The position numbers and the translations under genes are program-made. 64,000 nt of DNA from Flavobacterium sp. 90 (lineage in GTDB: Bacteria; Bacteroidota; Bacteroidia; Flavobacteriales; Flavobacteriaceae): NCBI RefSeq assembly GCF_004339525.1, contig NZ_SMGE01000001.1, forward strand, positions 806,001 through 870,000, written 5' to 3'. Below, in pieces: positions 1 through 7,707 of the stretch; within the stretch, counting starts at the first letter, position 1, and the number at the start of each line of letters is the position of its first letter. The notes beneath the pieces were generated by a model. The model searched no databases, was not told the origin of the DNA, and was given only the letters and a program-made list of their open reading frames with translations.

Positions 1-2
1 AA

Positions 3-188
3 ATTGATTTGAATGATAATATAAAAGCTGGTACAATTGGGGTAATATTATCAATTTATGAAAATGGAAAATTTTTCCTTGTCGAATTCGTTGATAAGAA
101 TAATCAAACAATAGGAGATGGAATGACACTTGTTGATTTTAAAGATATTGAACTCGTTTCCAGCCATTCTAAGGGTTCTAATGAATAA
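3..188 (+). CDS. DUF4926-like protein, 3' end only
   Basis: The window opens inside this gene; 61 codons are visible before the TAA. The visible part reads NIKAGTIGVILSIYENGKF, then VEFVD, then TLVDFKDIELV. This follows the DUF4926 pattern (a G-x-x-G-T/V core, a VEFVD strand and a C-terminal L/V strand), as I recall the family. Such small proteins are often found beside toxin genes. It lies directly before an RHS toxin cassette, so a role as immunity protein for an upstream RHS protein is plausible but inferred. The start lies outside the window. Its stop codon is in the same frame as the RHS coding sequence that resumes about 40 bases later. Confidence 0.6.
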   Translation: MDLNDNIKAGTIGVILSIYENGKFFLVEFVDKNNQTIGDGMTLVDFKDIELVSSHSKGSNE

Positions 189-197
189 AAAAGTCCC

Positions 198-229
198 AGC
201 TCGGCAAAGTGTGTAGCTCGCTGCGCAAA
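198..229. repeat. junction scar repeat, copy 1
   Basis: A 32-base string (AGCTCGGCAAAGTGTGTAGC followed by TCGCTGCGCAAA) lies between the DUF4926-like stop codon and the RHS-core reading frame. It recurs with one mismatch at 3889-3920, and in shortened, diverged form at 4710-4735. All three copies sit at the edge of a toxin-locus segment, as expected of a recombination junction or remnant. Confidence 0.75.
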
Positions 230-272
230 CGTCCCAGACGTTCTTACGTATTCTGATTATTACCCTTTTGGT

Positions 273-1295
273 ATGCAAGTGCCACAACCCGAAAAACCTG
301 CAGGAGATTATCGTTATGGTTTTCAAGGTCAGGAGAAGGATAATGAAATTAAAGGCGGTGACGGGAACTCCATGAACTTTACCTTTAGGATGCATGATCC
401 TAGGATTGGGAGGTTTTTTGCAAGAGATCCGCTGGCAACTGAGTATCCTTGGAATTCACCATATGCATTTAGTGAGAATAGGGTAATTGACGGAATCGAT
501 CTAGAGGGATTAGAGTATTATCAAGCAATTGGTGATCCTCACGATGCAGATATAACAGATTCATTTAATCCTGCTTTTTCATTCAATTCTGGAATGGCTG
601 CAGTTGCTAATACAGTAAGAAAGGCAAATGCAAAACTATTTGGAAATACTACTTATACACGTGTAACGGTTAAGATTCAAGATTATGTTGATGTGTTTTC
701 AGGAGCATCGACATCAGGAACTATTACAGAATCAAAACAGGTTAATGTTTATAATGCCAATCCAATGGATGGCTTGTTGGATACAGTAGAAGTTTTGGGG
801 AATGTTGTCGGTATGGGAGCAAAAGCCAAAGGTTTAAGTAAAGGAGCTGGAGTACTTTTAAGTAAAACAGCACCAAAAGGTACTATAGTAAAACAAGCAG
901 CAGTAAAATCTTTTGAAGAATTAGCTGAAGGTGGAGCATATGGCAGAATGAAAAATTGGGTTGAAGACGGAATTAATATAACAGAAAAAAACCATGTACC
1001 CTCTAAAGATGCAATTAAAGTATCTGGTGTTGGAATTTCTAATTATTTAGGAAGTGCTCATATAATGAATAAAGCTGATCATAGAGCTTTTATTTCAACT
1101 GGAAGTAAAGAAGCTTCAAAAGTATTCAGAAACGCAGAAGCTAAATTGTTAAAAGCAGGAAAATATATGGAAGCATTTGATCTAAATGCAACAGCAATAA
1201 GAAAACAATTTGGTAATAAATATGATAAGGGATTAAAAGAAGCAAGGGAATATTTTGAAAAAGAAGTCGTACCTACATTATCGTCACATAATTAA
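273..1295 (+). CDS. orphan RHS-core C-terminal fragment with toxin domain (rhsCT cassette)
   Basis: Residues 1-75 are the end of an RHS repeat-associated core: [31 protein letters not shown] and [20 protein letters not shown] are hallmark strings. A variable region follows. The C-terminal ~110 residues ([21 protein letters not shown], [17 protein letters not shown]) look like a polymorphic-toxin effector, perhaps a nuclease, but I cannot name the family. RHS homology continues upstream in frame (TYSDYYPFG before Met1) to about position 231 with no start codon, then reaches the TAA at 186-188. This is therefore not a complete RHS gene but a silent C-terminal cassette that could be recombined onto a full-length upstream rhs gene, or a 5'-truncated remnant. 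The Met at 273 is only the first available ATG. A probable immunity gene starts 15 bases downstream. Confidence 0.75.
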   Translation: MQVPQPEKPAGDYRYGFQGQEKDNEIKGGDGNSMNFTFRMHDPRIGRFFARDPLATEYPWNSPYAFSENRVIDGIDLEGLEYYQAIGDPHDADITDSFNPAFSFNSGMAAVANTVRKANAKLFGNTTYTRVTVKIQDYVDVFSGASTSGTITESKQVNVYNANPMDGLLDTVEVLGNVVGMGAKAKGLSKGAGVLLSKTAPKGTIVKQAAVKSFEELAEGGAYGRMKNWVEDGINITEKNHVPSKDAIKVSGVGISNYLGSAHIMNKADHRAFISTGSKEASKVFRNAEAKLLKAGKYMEAFDLNATAIRKQFGNKYDKGLKEAREYFEKEVVPTLSSHN

Positions 1296-1310
1296 TTTTG
1301 TAAAAAAAAC

Positions 1311-1814
1311 ATGAAAATAAAATCTTATATAGGTATTGATAATTTGCTTTTTACTGACAATTTTAAAGAAATTAGCAATAAGCTAAAAGAATTCAAAATT
1401 GAAAAAGGAGAAACAATGTTTATGGATAAAGTAAATTTAACGTTGTTTGTTGAGCAATTAGATCTTTTAATCACTTTTAGTAATAATGTTGGAGATTCAG
1501 TCGAATGCTTCGAAATTAATAGAAAGAATGTATTTTTTGAAGATATGAATTTAATGAAATTGAAATATGATTTTTTAGAAGAATTTATAAAAAAATCAGA
1601 TCCTGATATAATTATAGATGAAGAAGGTTTCAACTCTCCAAAATTTGGTTTTGGAGCTTACAGAGGGGTAAATAATAGTAAATATACTTTATATCCTAAA
1701 TCTGTAATAGTTTTTAATAATACTTATTTGTCTAAAGAAATGCCCAGTGAAGACGATATTATTAAGTTTTATTTAGGAGAGAATTATGATCCAAACTCGA
1801 ATCCCTTTGAATAA
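1311..1814 (+). CDS. probable immunity protein for the RHS toxin cassette
   Basis: This 167-residue protein has no signal peptide or membrane segment and is rich in acidic residues (for example SDPDIIIDEEGFN and EMPSEDDIIKF). I do not recognise a named family. Position is the main argument: it begins 15 bases after the RHS toxin stop, on the same strand, and is followed at once by a terminator, the usual arrangement of toxin and cognate immunity genes in polymorphic-toxin loci. The partnership is inferred from context alone. The ATG at 1311 is the first in the frame after the upstream stop. Confidence 0.6.
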   Translation: MKIKSYIGIDNLLFTDNFKEISNKLKEFKIEKGETMFMDKVNLTLFVEQLDLLITFSNNVGDSVECFEINRKNVFFEDMNLMKLKYDFLEEFIKKSDPDIIIDEEGFNSPKFGFGAYRGVNNSKYTLYPKSVIVFNNTYLSKEMPSEDDIIKFYLGENYDPNSNPFE

Positions 1815-1837
1815 ACCACAAAGAGCATAAAAACAAA

Positions 1838-1869
1838 AAAGCAACCTAGAAATGGGTTGCTTTTTTTTT
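1838..1869 (+). terminator. rho-independent terminator after the immunity gene
   Basis: AAGCAACC and GGTTGCTT form an 8-bp stem around the loop TAGAAATG, followed by a run of about nine T. It lies 25 bases past the immunity-gene stop. The same hairpin is in copy B at 3973-4004, and a decayed version is near 4780. Confidence 0.8.
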
Positions 1870-2042
1870 GAGAGAATGCCAATCTTATATTTAAATTAAA
1901 AAGAAAATGTTCTGGCATTCTTTCAAAAAAAATGCATAGCGTTTTGCGGCGATTGAGCAAAATAAAAAAAGAATCCTAGTGTCCCGAAGTTTCGGGAGCA
2001 GCAGCGTCGGGGATTATAGAGGTCTTAAGGAACTGAGATATT

Positions 2043-2113
2043 TTACATAATGAGTTTATAGTGAAAGGCGAAGCGTACCGGCACGGCTTGCACTATAATG
2101 ACTTGTTATGTAA
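2043..2113. repeat. imperfect inverted repeat with two unpaired bases (attC-like geometry), copy A
   Basis: The left arm TTACATAATGAGTTTATAGTG and right arm CACTATAATGACTTGTTATG+TAA are complementary, except that the right arm has two extra bases in the middle and a two-base mismatch nearby. The arms are separated by 27 bases containing CCGGCACGG. Total length is 71 bp. The layout (outer box, extrahelical bases, inner box, spacer) recalls integron attC sites, but the outer box does not fully match the attC consensus and no integrase is in view. Copy B at 4177-4247 keeps the fold. Confidence 0.5.
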
Positions 2114-2269
2114 CATAGCTTTAGTGTGGTTTATCTCTTAGTTCTTGAAAAACCAATGCGCAAAGTATGTCGATAAAGAGATTTTAGATTTGGCTTATTC
2201 TGTTCTCAATAAGCCTTTTATGGATTTATTGATTTTGTGGTTCATCGTAATTTTGTCAAAAAATAAGAT

Positions 2270-2647
2270 ATGACCACAAATCCTATTGATTTTAGAAAAT
2301 TTGCAAAATTAGTTCAGGAACATACACGTAGAAAAGAAATAATTCAGGAACGAATAAATACAAAACTAATGTACACTGTATTGATTAGTTTAACACTGGT
2401 TATACCTGGCGGAGGTGAACTTGAGGGGTCATTAATAGAAAGTCAATTACAAACAAAAGAACAGCAGCAAGTCTTTCACTCTGTTAAAGCAATTGTTCGT
2501 GGTATTTCGAGATTTTTTTCAATCAATAGTTTAAGTTCTGCAAAAGGAGGAACCGAAACGGTGAAAGGAACAATTGGTGTTTTAGATGACACCACGGGTA
2601 CTATTGGTGAGGTACAAAGTATAAATAATGCAGAAGATAAAAAATAG
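2270..2647 (+). CDS. small protein of unknown function in the toxin locus
   Basis: This 125-residue protein begins MTTNPIDFRKFAKLVQEHTRR. It has a basic, helical N-terminus, one hydrophobic stretch around residues 33-46 (LMYTVLISLTLVIPGGG) and a Gly/Thr-rich C-terminus (KGTIGVLDDTTGTIGE). I do not recognise it. It starts ~90 bases after non-coding module A and ends 4 bases before a small membrane protein that could be its partner, so the pair could be a toxin/immunity or remnant unit. That role is inferred from location only. Confidence 0.45.
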   Translation: MTTNPIDFRKFAKLVQEHTRRKEIIQERINTKLMYTVLISLTLVIPGGGELEGSLIESQLQTKEQQQVFHSVKAIVRGISRFFSINSLSSAKGGTETVKGTIGVLDDTTGTIGEVQSINNAEDKK

Positions 2648-2651
2648 CAAT

Positions 2652-3101
2652 ATGAAATATACTACCTCATATACAAACAGCTTAAATTTTTTCTGGATAT
2701 TACTTTTTGGGTTCTCATCTCCATTTATTATATTTCCAGAGGTAAACCAGATTTACTTATCAATATACTTTATATTGATTTTACTTATTGCATATTCTTT
2801 TTCAATACATTTTATATATCAAATAGAAATAATAGACACAAAAATTATTAAATCCTATTTTTTAAAAAAAGAAAAGGAAATTATAAATTTTGAACAAATT
2901 AAAAGTGTTTCTATTTCTATTCCTTCTTTTAGAGACCCTCCTGCCATTGGAATTATTTATTTAGATTCTTTAAATAAAGAGAAAAAAAATTGGTTTATCT
3001 GCTTTGATAAAAGTGATTTAAAAAAACTTTATAAGTTTTTTATTGATCACGGACTCAATGTTGAAGTTGTTCCAAAAGAAAAACTGAATGATTTATTATA
3101 A
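2652..3101 (+). CDS. membrane protein with PH-like domain, possible immunity protein
   Basis: Two transmembrane helices near the N-terminus (FFWILLFGFSSPFIIF and IYFILILLIAYSFSIHFIY) are followed by a ~90-residue soluble part (IEIIDTKIIKSYFLKKEKEIINFEQIKSVSI..., ending in a C-terminal helix FFIDHGLNVEVV). This resembles small bacterial PH-domain membrane proteins. I chose the ATG at 2652, 4 bases after the upstream stop. An ATG at 2628 in the same frame would overlap the upstream gene by 20 bases and give a poorer N-terminus. Tandem placement after the unknown gene suggests co-transcription. Function is not established. Confidence 0.55.
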   Translation: MKYTTSYTNSLNFFWILLFGFSSPFIIFPEVNQIYLSIYFILILLIAYSFSIHFIYQIEIIDTKIIKSYFLKKEKEIINFEQIKSVSISIPSFRDPPAIGIIYLDSLNKEKKNWFICFDKSDLKKLYKFFIDHGLNVEVVPKEKLNDLL

Positions 3102-3235
3102 ATTCCTTAACACATCTAAGAAGAGTTCTTTTTAGAAGTAAATCTATCGCTATCATATTGCAAATAACCGAATTTAAACCTGTTAATCGCAATAAAGACT
3201 AAAGCAAGTACTAAAATATAAAACATAAAAAAGAT

Positions 3236-3873
3236 ATGAAATCGAATCTAGTTATTTTAATTTTCATTATATCACAAAATCTATTTTCGCAAAGTTTAGC
3301 TGAAGAATATTACATCTCAATGGAACCTCTTTGGAAAAATGCAATTACTGATGAAATGAGAAATCAGATTGATTCTAAAACAAATGATGATTACATAAAA
3401 ATCTATGGTGTTGGATTTTGGGAATCTCAAGCTATAATTTCAAAAAAAAGTACAGAAGAAAAGATTTCTTTTTTAAAAAATATCCTTGCTTTAAATATTT
3501 TTAATGAAAATGATGGTGAAGTCACTATTTTAATTGAGTCAGGTAATTTTAGCGAACCAAATCAAAAAGGTTTTGTAATTTATGATAATGAATTTTATTT
3601 TTTTATCAAAACCCCAACAAAGATTATAAACTTGAAAAATATTATAAATACATAAAGAATTTAAAAAAAATAAATAAAAATAGTGTTCGAAGTATTCTAT
3701 TTTTTGCTTTAAAGAACAATCGGTCCGATATTATAGAAAAATTGATTGAAGATGAAATGAAGGATTCCGAAAATAGAAATCAAAACCCAATTATAAATTA
3801 TGAGATTATAAATTATAATTTCAAAAGAGAAAAAAGGTTAAACTTATATTATTATAATCAATATGAGCTCTAG
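3236..3873 (+). pseudogene. secreted protein gene broken by a one-base frameshift
   Basis: The first frame runs 3236-3655 (139 codons) with an N-terminal signal peptide (MKSNLVILIFIISQNLFSQS, cut near SQS-LAEE). Its last codons (TKIINLKNIINT) look unnatural. From about 3600 the neighbouring frame is open for ~90 codons up to the TAG at 3871-3873 and reads sensibly (KDYKLEKYYKYIKNLKKI, then SVRSILFFALKNNRSD, then IIEKLIEDEMKDSEN). One missing base between ~3594 and 3640, for instance in the CAACAAAG tract, would join them into one ~210-residue protein. Either the gene is dead or there is a sequencing error. I do not recognise the family. Confidence 0.6.
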
Positions 3874-3888
3874 GTTAATATCCAGCCC

Positions 3889-3920
3889 AGCTCCGCAAAG
3901 TGTGTAGCTCGCTGCGCAAA
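3889..3920. repeat. junction scar repeat, copy 2
   Basis: AGCTCCGCAAAGTGTGTAGC followed by TCGCTGCGCAAA matches 198-229 with one mismatch. The next 30 bases (TCTCTGACTTTGCGCCC, CAACGATAAG) recur after copy 3 at 4738-4765. It begins 15 bases after the end of the frameshifted gene and leads straight into module B. Confidence 0.75.
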
Positions 3921-3972
3921 TATCTCTGACTTTGCGCCCACAACGATAAGCCACAAAGAGCATAAAAGTAAA

Positions 3973-4004
3973 AAAGCAACCTAGAAATGGGTTGCTTTTT
4001 TTTT
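3973..4004 (+). terminator. rho-independent terminator in module B
   Basis: It has the same AAGCAACC / GGTTGCTT stem, TAGAAATG loop and T run as in module A. It would stop transcription coming from the frameshifted gene. Confidence 0.75.
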
Positions 4005-4176
4005 GAGAGAATGCCACCCTTACAGTTCAATTAAAAAGAAAATGTTCTGGCATTCTTTCAAAAAAATGCATAGCGTTTTGCGGCGATTGAGCAAAATAAA
4101 AAAAGAATCCTAGTGTCCCGAAGTTTCGGGAGCAGCAGCGTCGGGGTTTGTAGAGGTCTTAAGCAACTGAGATATT

Positions 4177-4247
4177 TTATATAACGAGTTTATAGTGAAA
4201 GGCGCACCGCACCGGCACGGCTTGTACTATAATGACTTATTACGTAA
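4177..4247. repeat. imperfect inverted repeat with two unpaired bases, copy B
   Basis: The arms TTATATAACGAGTTTATAG(TG) and TACTATAATGACTTATTACG(TAA) pair as in copy A. Several positions differ from copy A, but pairing is mostly kept through G-T wobbles. The two extra bases in the right arm are conserved. Confidence 0.5.
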
Positions 4248-4348
4248 CATAAACTTTGGTATGGTTTTATATTTTATGTCTTGAGAAACCAATACATAAA
4301 GTGTATCCATAAAGAATATAAAAAAGAAACCGCACTGATTGTGAGGTT

Positions 4349-4561
4349 TTATGCTTTATAATATTTTCTGATTGTTTTTCTATAGACAAAAATCAGGGAA
4401 TCTTTTTTTATATAAGTACTATCTTTTATCATAATCCTGGAACATCCGCAAGGCAATAGGTTGTAATATCTCGGTTTATAATACAAACGGGTTGTGTCTT
4501 TTTGTTGCGCATTTACAGAAACCATCAATAAAAGCAGAGTAATAAGAATTATTTTTTTCAT
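4349..4561 (-). CDS. small secreted protein of unknown function
   Basis: This 70-residue protein has a clear signal peptide (MKKIILITLLLLMVSVNAQQ, cut near VNA-QQ) and a short Cys-containing segment (LLPCGCSRIMIKDSTY). The typical Flavobacterium signal-peptide ending supports a real gene. Nothing else identifies it. It lies in the gap between module B and the third scar, on the opposite strand to the toxin-locus genes. Confidence 0.5.
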   Translation of the reverse strand: MKKIILITLLLLMVSVNAQQKDTTRLYYKPRYYNLLPCGCSRIMIKDSTYIKKDSLIFVYRKTIRKYYKA

Positions 4562-4709
4562 TAAGAAGAGAATGCTTTTTTTGCTTTAAAATTCTCGATA
4601 CAAGTATCAATCAAATTAAAGAGAATGTGTTGGATGTAATGATCTAATTTTTGAATGTCTTTTATTCTCTTCATTATTTTTTTTGTCACAGGTATATTTT
4701 GTCCGTCCT

Positions 4710-4812
4710 AGCTCCACAAAGTGTAGCGCTGGCAAATGTCTCTGACTTTGCGCCCTCAACAATAAGCCATAAAGAGCATAAAAGCAATCTCGAAATGGGT
4801 TCCTTTTTTACT
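4710..4812. repeat. junction scar copy 3 plus decayed terminator remnant
   Basis: AGCTCCACAAAGTGTAGCGC starts a shortened, diverged version of the scar. TCTCTGACTTTGCGCCCTCA, AATAAGCC and AAAGAGCATAAAAGCAA follow, then a mutated terminator (AATCTCGAAATGGGTTCC, T run). This is the start of a third module copy that has lost the rest. Apart from it, I see nothing coding in 4562-5016. Confidence 0.65.
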
Positions 4813-4962
4813 CTAAATTTTCATCCAAATATTACATTAATATTTTAAACCTGATAATCTGAACCTAAACCCTCTAAAAAAAGAATAATAAAAACTTCTA
4901 AATAAAACTCAAAAATTTTCACTTTTATTCCTCAACATATAAGTAATAAATATATTTTTTAT

Positions 4963-4991
4963 TCATAAAAAATCCGCAAATAGCGGATTTT
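4963..4991 (-). terminator. terminator of the DUF6252-like lipoprotein gene
   Basis: On the minus strand, AAAATCCGC, loop TATTT and GCGGATTTT form a 9-bp stem with a T run (the A run at 4967-4972 on the plus strand). It lies 26 bases past the stop of the gene at 5017. Confidence 0.75.
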
Positions 4992-5016
4992 AATGTAATT
5001 TGAATAACGGTGCTTT

Positions 5017-5955
5017 TTAATATGAAATATTAAAGGCTCCTTCAGTTATCTCATGTTTCACAGTTGCAGGATATGTTACTAAAGAAGCTGTAAACGTTCC
5101 GCTAATTGTTTTCTTAGCGGTATCATGGCTTAAAATAACAATAGTTCCTTTTGAGGCATCAAACATATTACCAAGTGTTGCATCTTTACTATATGTTAGA
5201 ACATAATCAAAACCAGAACCAACACTATAAGTACCTTTTTTTATAGTACTAGGTATAGCAACTAAAATATTTTCGACACTTCCTTTTATGCCACCGATCA
5301 TTATTTTTCCCATAACAGAAATTGCCGTCACACTTGTAGGAACAAAATTTGTTCCGTCTAATTTTGCCGAAAAAGTGTTCTTATTCACAACAGGAACATT
5401 ACTTGTATAAGCAATCTCATTAAAAGATCCTTTGGTGAAAGTTTTGTTTTCTAATTTATTGTTAGAATTAGATCTTATGCCCGTAAACTGAAATGTCCCT
5501 GACAATTTTTTTGTTTTTGAATCAATCGATGTTATTGTAACAGTTGCAGTATCTTCATAATCTGAAATACCTAACTCATTATTGGCATCTTCTTTAGAAA
5601 GGCCAATAAAAGAACTATCATCTGTAGAAGAAGCACTATAAGCCAATCTCAAATCCCAACCTTTATTTTGATTGCTTACATTTTTCCAGGTATAGGTTCC
5701 TACTTTATTAGAAGGCACGGTTATTACAATAAAATCTCCCTTTGAGGAACGTAATCCCATAATCGAGATATAATCATCCTCTATAATGGCTTGTACGGAT
5801 GTAGAAACAAAAGTTTGACCATCAAAATCAAATTGCAATTTTCCTGCTGCCGTATCAACGACGACTTCATCATCAACCGATTCATCGCTGCTGCAAGAAT
5901 TAAAAAAGAATCCTACCGTTAGGATTGAGACAAATAAAACATAAATTTTTTTCAT
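5017..5955 (-). CDS. DUF6252-like lipoprotein with two homologous domains
   Basis: I start at MKKIYVLFVSILTVGFFFNS (Met at 5955). It gives a lipoprotein signal with lipobox NSC and acidic residues after the Cys (SSDESVDDE). An upstream in-frame start at 6015 would put 20 charged residues before the signal. The mature ~290 residues contain two related ~130-residue units, each opening with a LxFDFDGQTFVSTSVQAI or FSAKLDGTNFVPTSVTAI strand and ending with SGTFxxT and a GxFNxI/Y strand. This matches the DUF6252 type common in Bacteroidota lipoproteins. It probably sits in the outer membrane; no function is known. It is transcribed alone. Confidence 0.8.
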   Translation of the reverse strand: MKKIYVLFVSILTVGFFFNSCSSDESVDDEVVVDTAAGKLQFDFDGQTFVSTSVQAIIEDDYISIMGLRSSKGDFIVITVPSNKVGTYTWKNVSNQNKGWDLRLAYSASSTDDSSFIGLSKEDANNELGISDYEDTATVTITSIDSKTKKLSGTFQFTGIRSNSNNKLENKTFTKGSFNEIAYTSNVPVVNKNTFSAKLDGTNFVPTSVTAISVMGKIMIGGIKGSVENILVAIPSTIKKGTYSVGSGFDYVLTYSKDATLGNMFDASKGTIVILSHDTAKKTISGTFTASLVTYPATVKHEITEGAFNISY

Positions 5956-6089
5956 AATAATTTTATATAAATTAGACTGTAAGGTGAAAAAAATGCGTCC
6001 AAAAATAAGCCTCAATACGTTTTAGAAGTATTAAAATAAGACAGTTTTTAACAAATTATTATAAAATGCAATTGATATCAGAACAGGGA

Positions 6090-7211
6090 TTACTTATTGA
6101 TAATTTTACTTAAATCAAACATCGGCGCATACATAGAAACCATTATTACTCCAACAATGGCGCCTATTATAATGATAATCATGGGTTCCAGAATCACGCC
6201 TATCATTTTGGTTTGATGACTTATTTCTTCATTGTATTGTTCTGTTAATCTTTCAAACATAGCCTCAAGCTGATTGACCTGCTCTGCTACCTCAACCATA
6301 GAAACCATTTTATTTTCAAACACATCGTGTTTTTTTAAACTTTCATGCAATGAAGCTCCTCTTATTATGTCTTCTTTTATTTGTTCGATAGCAATTTCTA
6401 TAGGGTAAAAACCAATCATTTTTGCGGTTAACGACAAAGAATTTATTAAGGTTGTTTTAGAGGTAATCAACAAATTCATAGCTTGGCAGAAACGTGATAT
6501 GTATATTTTGCGAATCAAGTTACCAAAATAAGGGATTTTTAAAAGTACTTTAGTTGTAAACGATCTGTAACTATCTTTTTGTTTTAGCAAGCTATGAATG
6601 AGTATTAAACCAATTATAACTCCAATTGTAGCAGAAAAAATCATCCCGGAATGATTCGATATTTTGAGAATAATTTGTGTACTTTTTGGTAATTCACTTC
6701 CAAATTGTCTAAAAACAGAACTGAACATCGGAACAACTTTATTAAGCATAAAATACAAAACCAGAAACGTAACCAACATTACAATAGTAGGATAAGTCAT
6801 AACAGAGATAATCTGTCTTTTCATTTGAATTTTTCGATTAAAGTACTTTTGTAATTCTCCCAGAACTTCTTCCAGTTTTCTGGTTTCTTCGCCAATTTGA
6901 ATACTATAATATTCGTAAGCCGAAAATTGATTGGTTTCTCTCATTGACTCATAAATACTTCTTCCTTCAATCACTTTTTCTTTGATTACAAGGATTAATT
7001 CTCTCTCAAATTTATTAGCAGCTTGATTACTAAGAATTTCAAGTGCTTTTTTAAAATCAACACCGGATCTTAGAAGCATACCAAGCTCTCGATAAAAAAT
7101 CTCTTTTTTTTTGTCAGACAGCTTTTTAGAGAATTTAAAAGATTTTGTTTCAATTCTGGAATCCTTCTTCTCCCCTTTTGGTGCATTATAAGCAGTTAAA
7201 TCAAAACTCAT
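6090..7211 (-). CDS. gspF: GspF/PilC-like inner-membrane platform protein
   Basis: At 373 residues it has the usual length for GspF. The soluble N-terminus (EIFYRELGMLLRSGVDFKKA and ALEILSNQ) is the first T2SSF domain. TM segments follow near residues 135-165 (TYPTIVMLVTFLVLYFMLNK VVPMF) and 185-210. A second T2SSF domain begins at RFCQAMNLLITSKTTLINSL, and the C-terminal membrane hairpin has the family string ILEPMIIIIIGAIVG followed by PMF. It anchors the assembly ATPase and helps extend the pseudopilus in the inner membrane. It is last in the minus-strand operon and overlaps the upstream pseudopilin gene by 11 bases. Confidence 0.9.
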   Translation of the reverse strand: MSFDLTAYNAPKGEKKDSRIETKSFKFSKKLSDKKKEIFYRELGMLLRSGVDFKKALEILSNQAANKFERELILVIKEKVIEGRSIYESMRETNQFSAYEYYSIQIGEETRKLEEVLGELQKYFNRKIQMKRQIISVMTYPTIVMLVTFLVLYFMLNKVVPMFSSVFRQFGSELPKSTQIILKISNHSGMIFSATIGVIIGLILIHSLLKQKDSYRSFTTKVLLKIPYFGNLIRKIYISRFCQAMNLLITSKTTLINSLSLTAKMIGFYPIEIAIEQIKEDIIRGASLHESLKKHDVFENKMVSMVEVAEQVNQLEAMFERLTEQYNEEISHQTKMIGVILEPMIIIIIGAIVGVIMVSMYAPMFDLSKIINK

Positions 7212-7707
7212 TTTTCTTTATGTTTTGTAACAATTCATTTGGATAAACTCTTTTGTAAAATTTTAAAACTATCTCTTTTTCGTTTGATTCTACATTTAAT
7301 TTTACTTTCTGATAAACATTTTTTTCAGATTTACTTTTAATCGTATCCACAATTATTTTATTCACTTTGATTCTGAAAGTATCAATAAAATTTTCTTTCT
7401 TTCTTAAAATATAATCGTTAGAAAATTGATACAAAATTCTGTCACCTGTGTATCCATTAAAATAAATTTCATTTTCATCAACCATCATTTTTTCTTTTTC
7501 AAAAATATCTTTATTCAAACTATATGTCAATCTGTTAAGGTCGTTGATTAATTCGTTTTGGGTTTTAAAATCCAGCATTCTTCCGGTAACAATAGAAAAA
7601 ATCACAAATAAAACTCCCATAATAATAGCCGTAATAGCCATACCAACTACCGCCTCAATAATAGAGAAAGCGGGAACCGAATTTATACTATTCCGCATCT
7701 TGTACAT
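7201..7707 (-). CDS. pseudopilin (GspJ-like minor pilin)
   Basis: This 168-residue protein has a class III leader, MYKMRNSINSVPA, then FSIIEAVVGMAITAIIMGVL: a Phe at +1, Glu at +5 and a ~20-residue hydrophobic helix. The residue before the expected cut is Ala, not the usual Gly. The rest is a globular domain with the LxYQFSNDYILRK pattern of minor pseudopilins. It probably forms part of the pseudopilus tip. It overlaps both neighbours (20 bases with the gene at 7688, 11 with gspF), so translational coupling is likely. GspJ versus GspH/I cannot be decided by eye. Confidence 0.7.
   Translation of the reverse strand: MYKMRNSINSVPAFSIIEAVVGMAITAIIMGVLFVIFSIVTGRMLDFKTQNELINDLNRLTYSLNKDIFEKEKMMVDENEIYFNGYTGDRILYQFSNDYILRKKENFIDTFRIKVNKIIVDTIKSKSEKNVYQKVKLNVESNEKEIVLKFYKRVYPNELLQNIKKNEF

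Larger units (their letters stand above)
1816..2183. repeat. 368-bp non-coding module, copy A
   Basis: From CCACAAAGAGCATAAAA to about 2183 the sequence is nearly repeated at 3951-4318 (offset ~2134). Shared landmarks include the terminator hairpin, ATGTTCTGGCATTCTTTC, ATAGCGTTTTGCGGCGATTG, GTGTCCCGAAGTTTCGGGAG and the imperfect inverted repeat at 2043-2113. It carries no open frame of note and fills the gap between the immunity gene and the next small gene. The two copies bracket a ~1.77-kb segment with three small genes, as if the whole unit were a cassette. Confidence 0.85.
3951..4318. repeat. 368-bp non-coding module, copy B
   Basis: This is a direct repeat of 1816-2183, with scattered substitutions concentrated in the last third. 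It contains the terminator at 3973-4004 and the inverted repeat at 4177-4247. Together with copy A it accounts for the otherwise gene-free stretch between the frameshifted gene and the small minus-strand gene at 4349. Confidence 0.85.

Noticed and set aside
51..395. 114-codon open frame on the minus strand
   Set aside because: It lies opposite the DUF4926-like end and the RHS core, whose protein motifs are unmistakable on the plus strand.
1816..4318. The 368-bp modules as insertion sequences
   Set aside because: They contain no transposase frame, have no terminal inverted repeats at their ends and show no target duplication that I can see.
4651..4848. 65-codon plus-strand frame
   Set aside because: It is made largely of the third scar and decayed terminator, so the frame is a by-product of repeat DNA.
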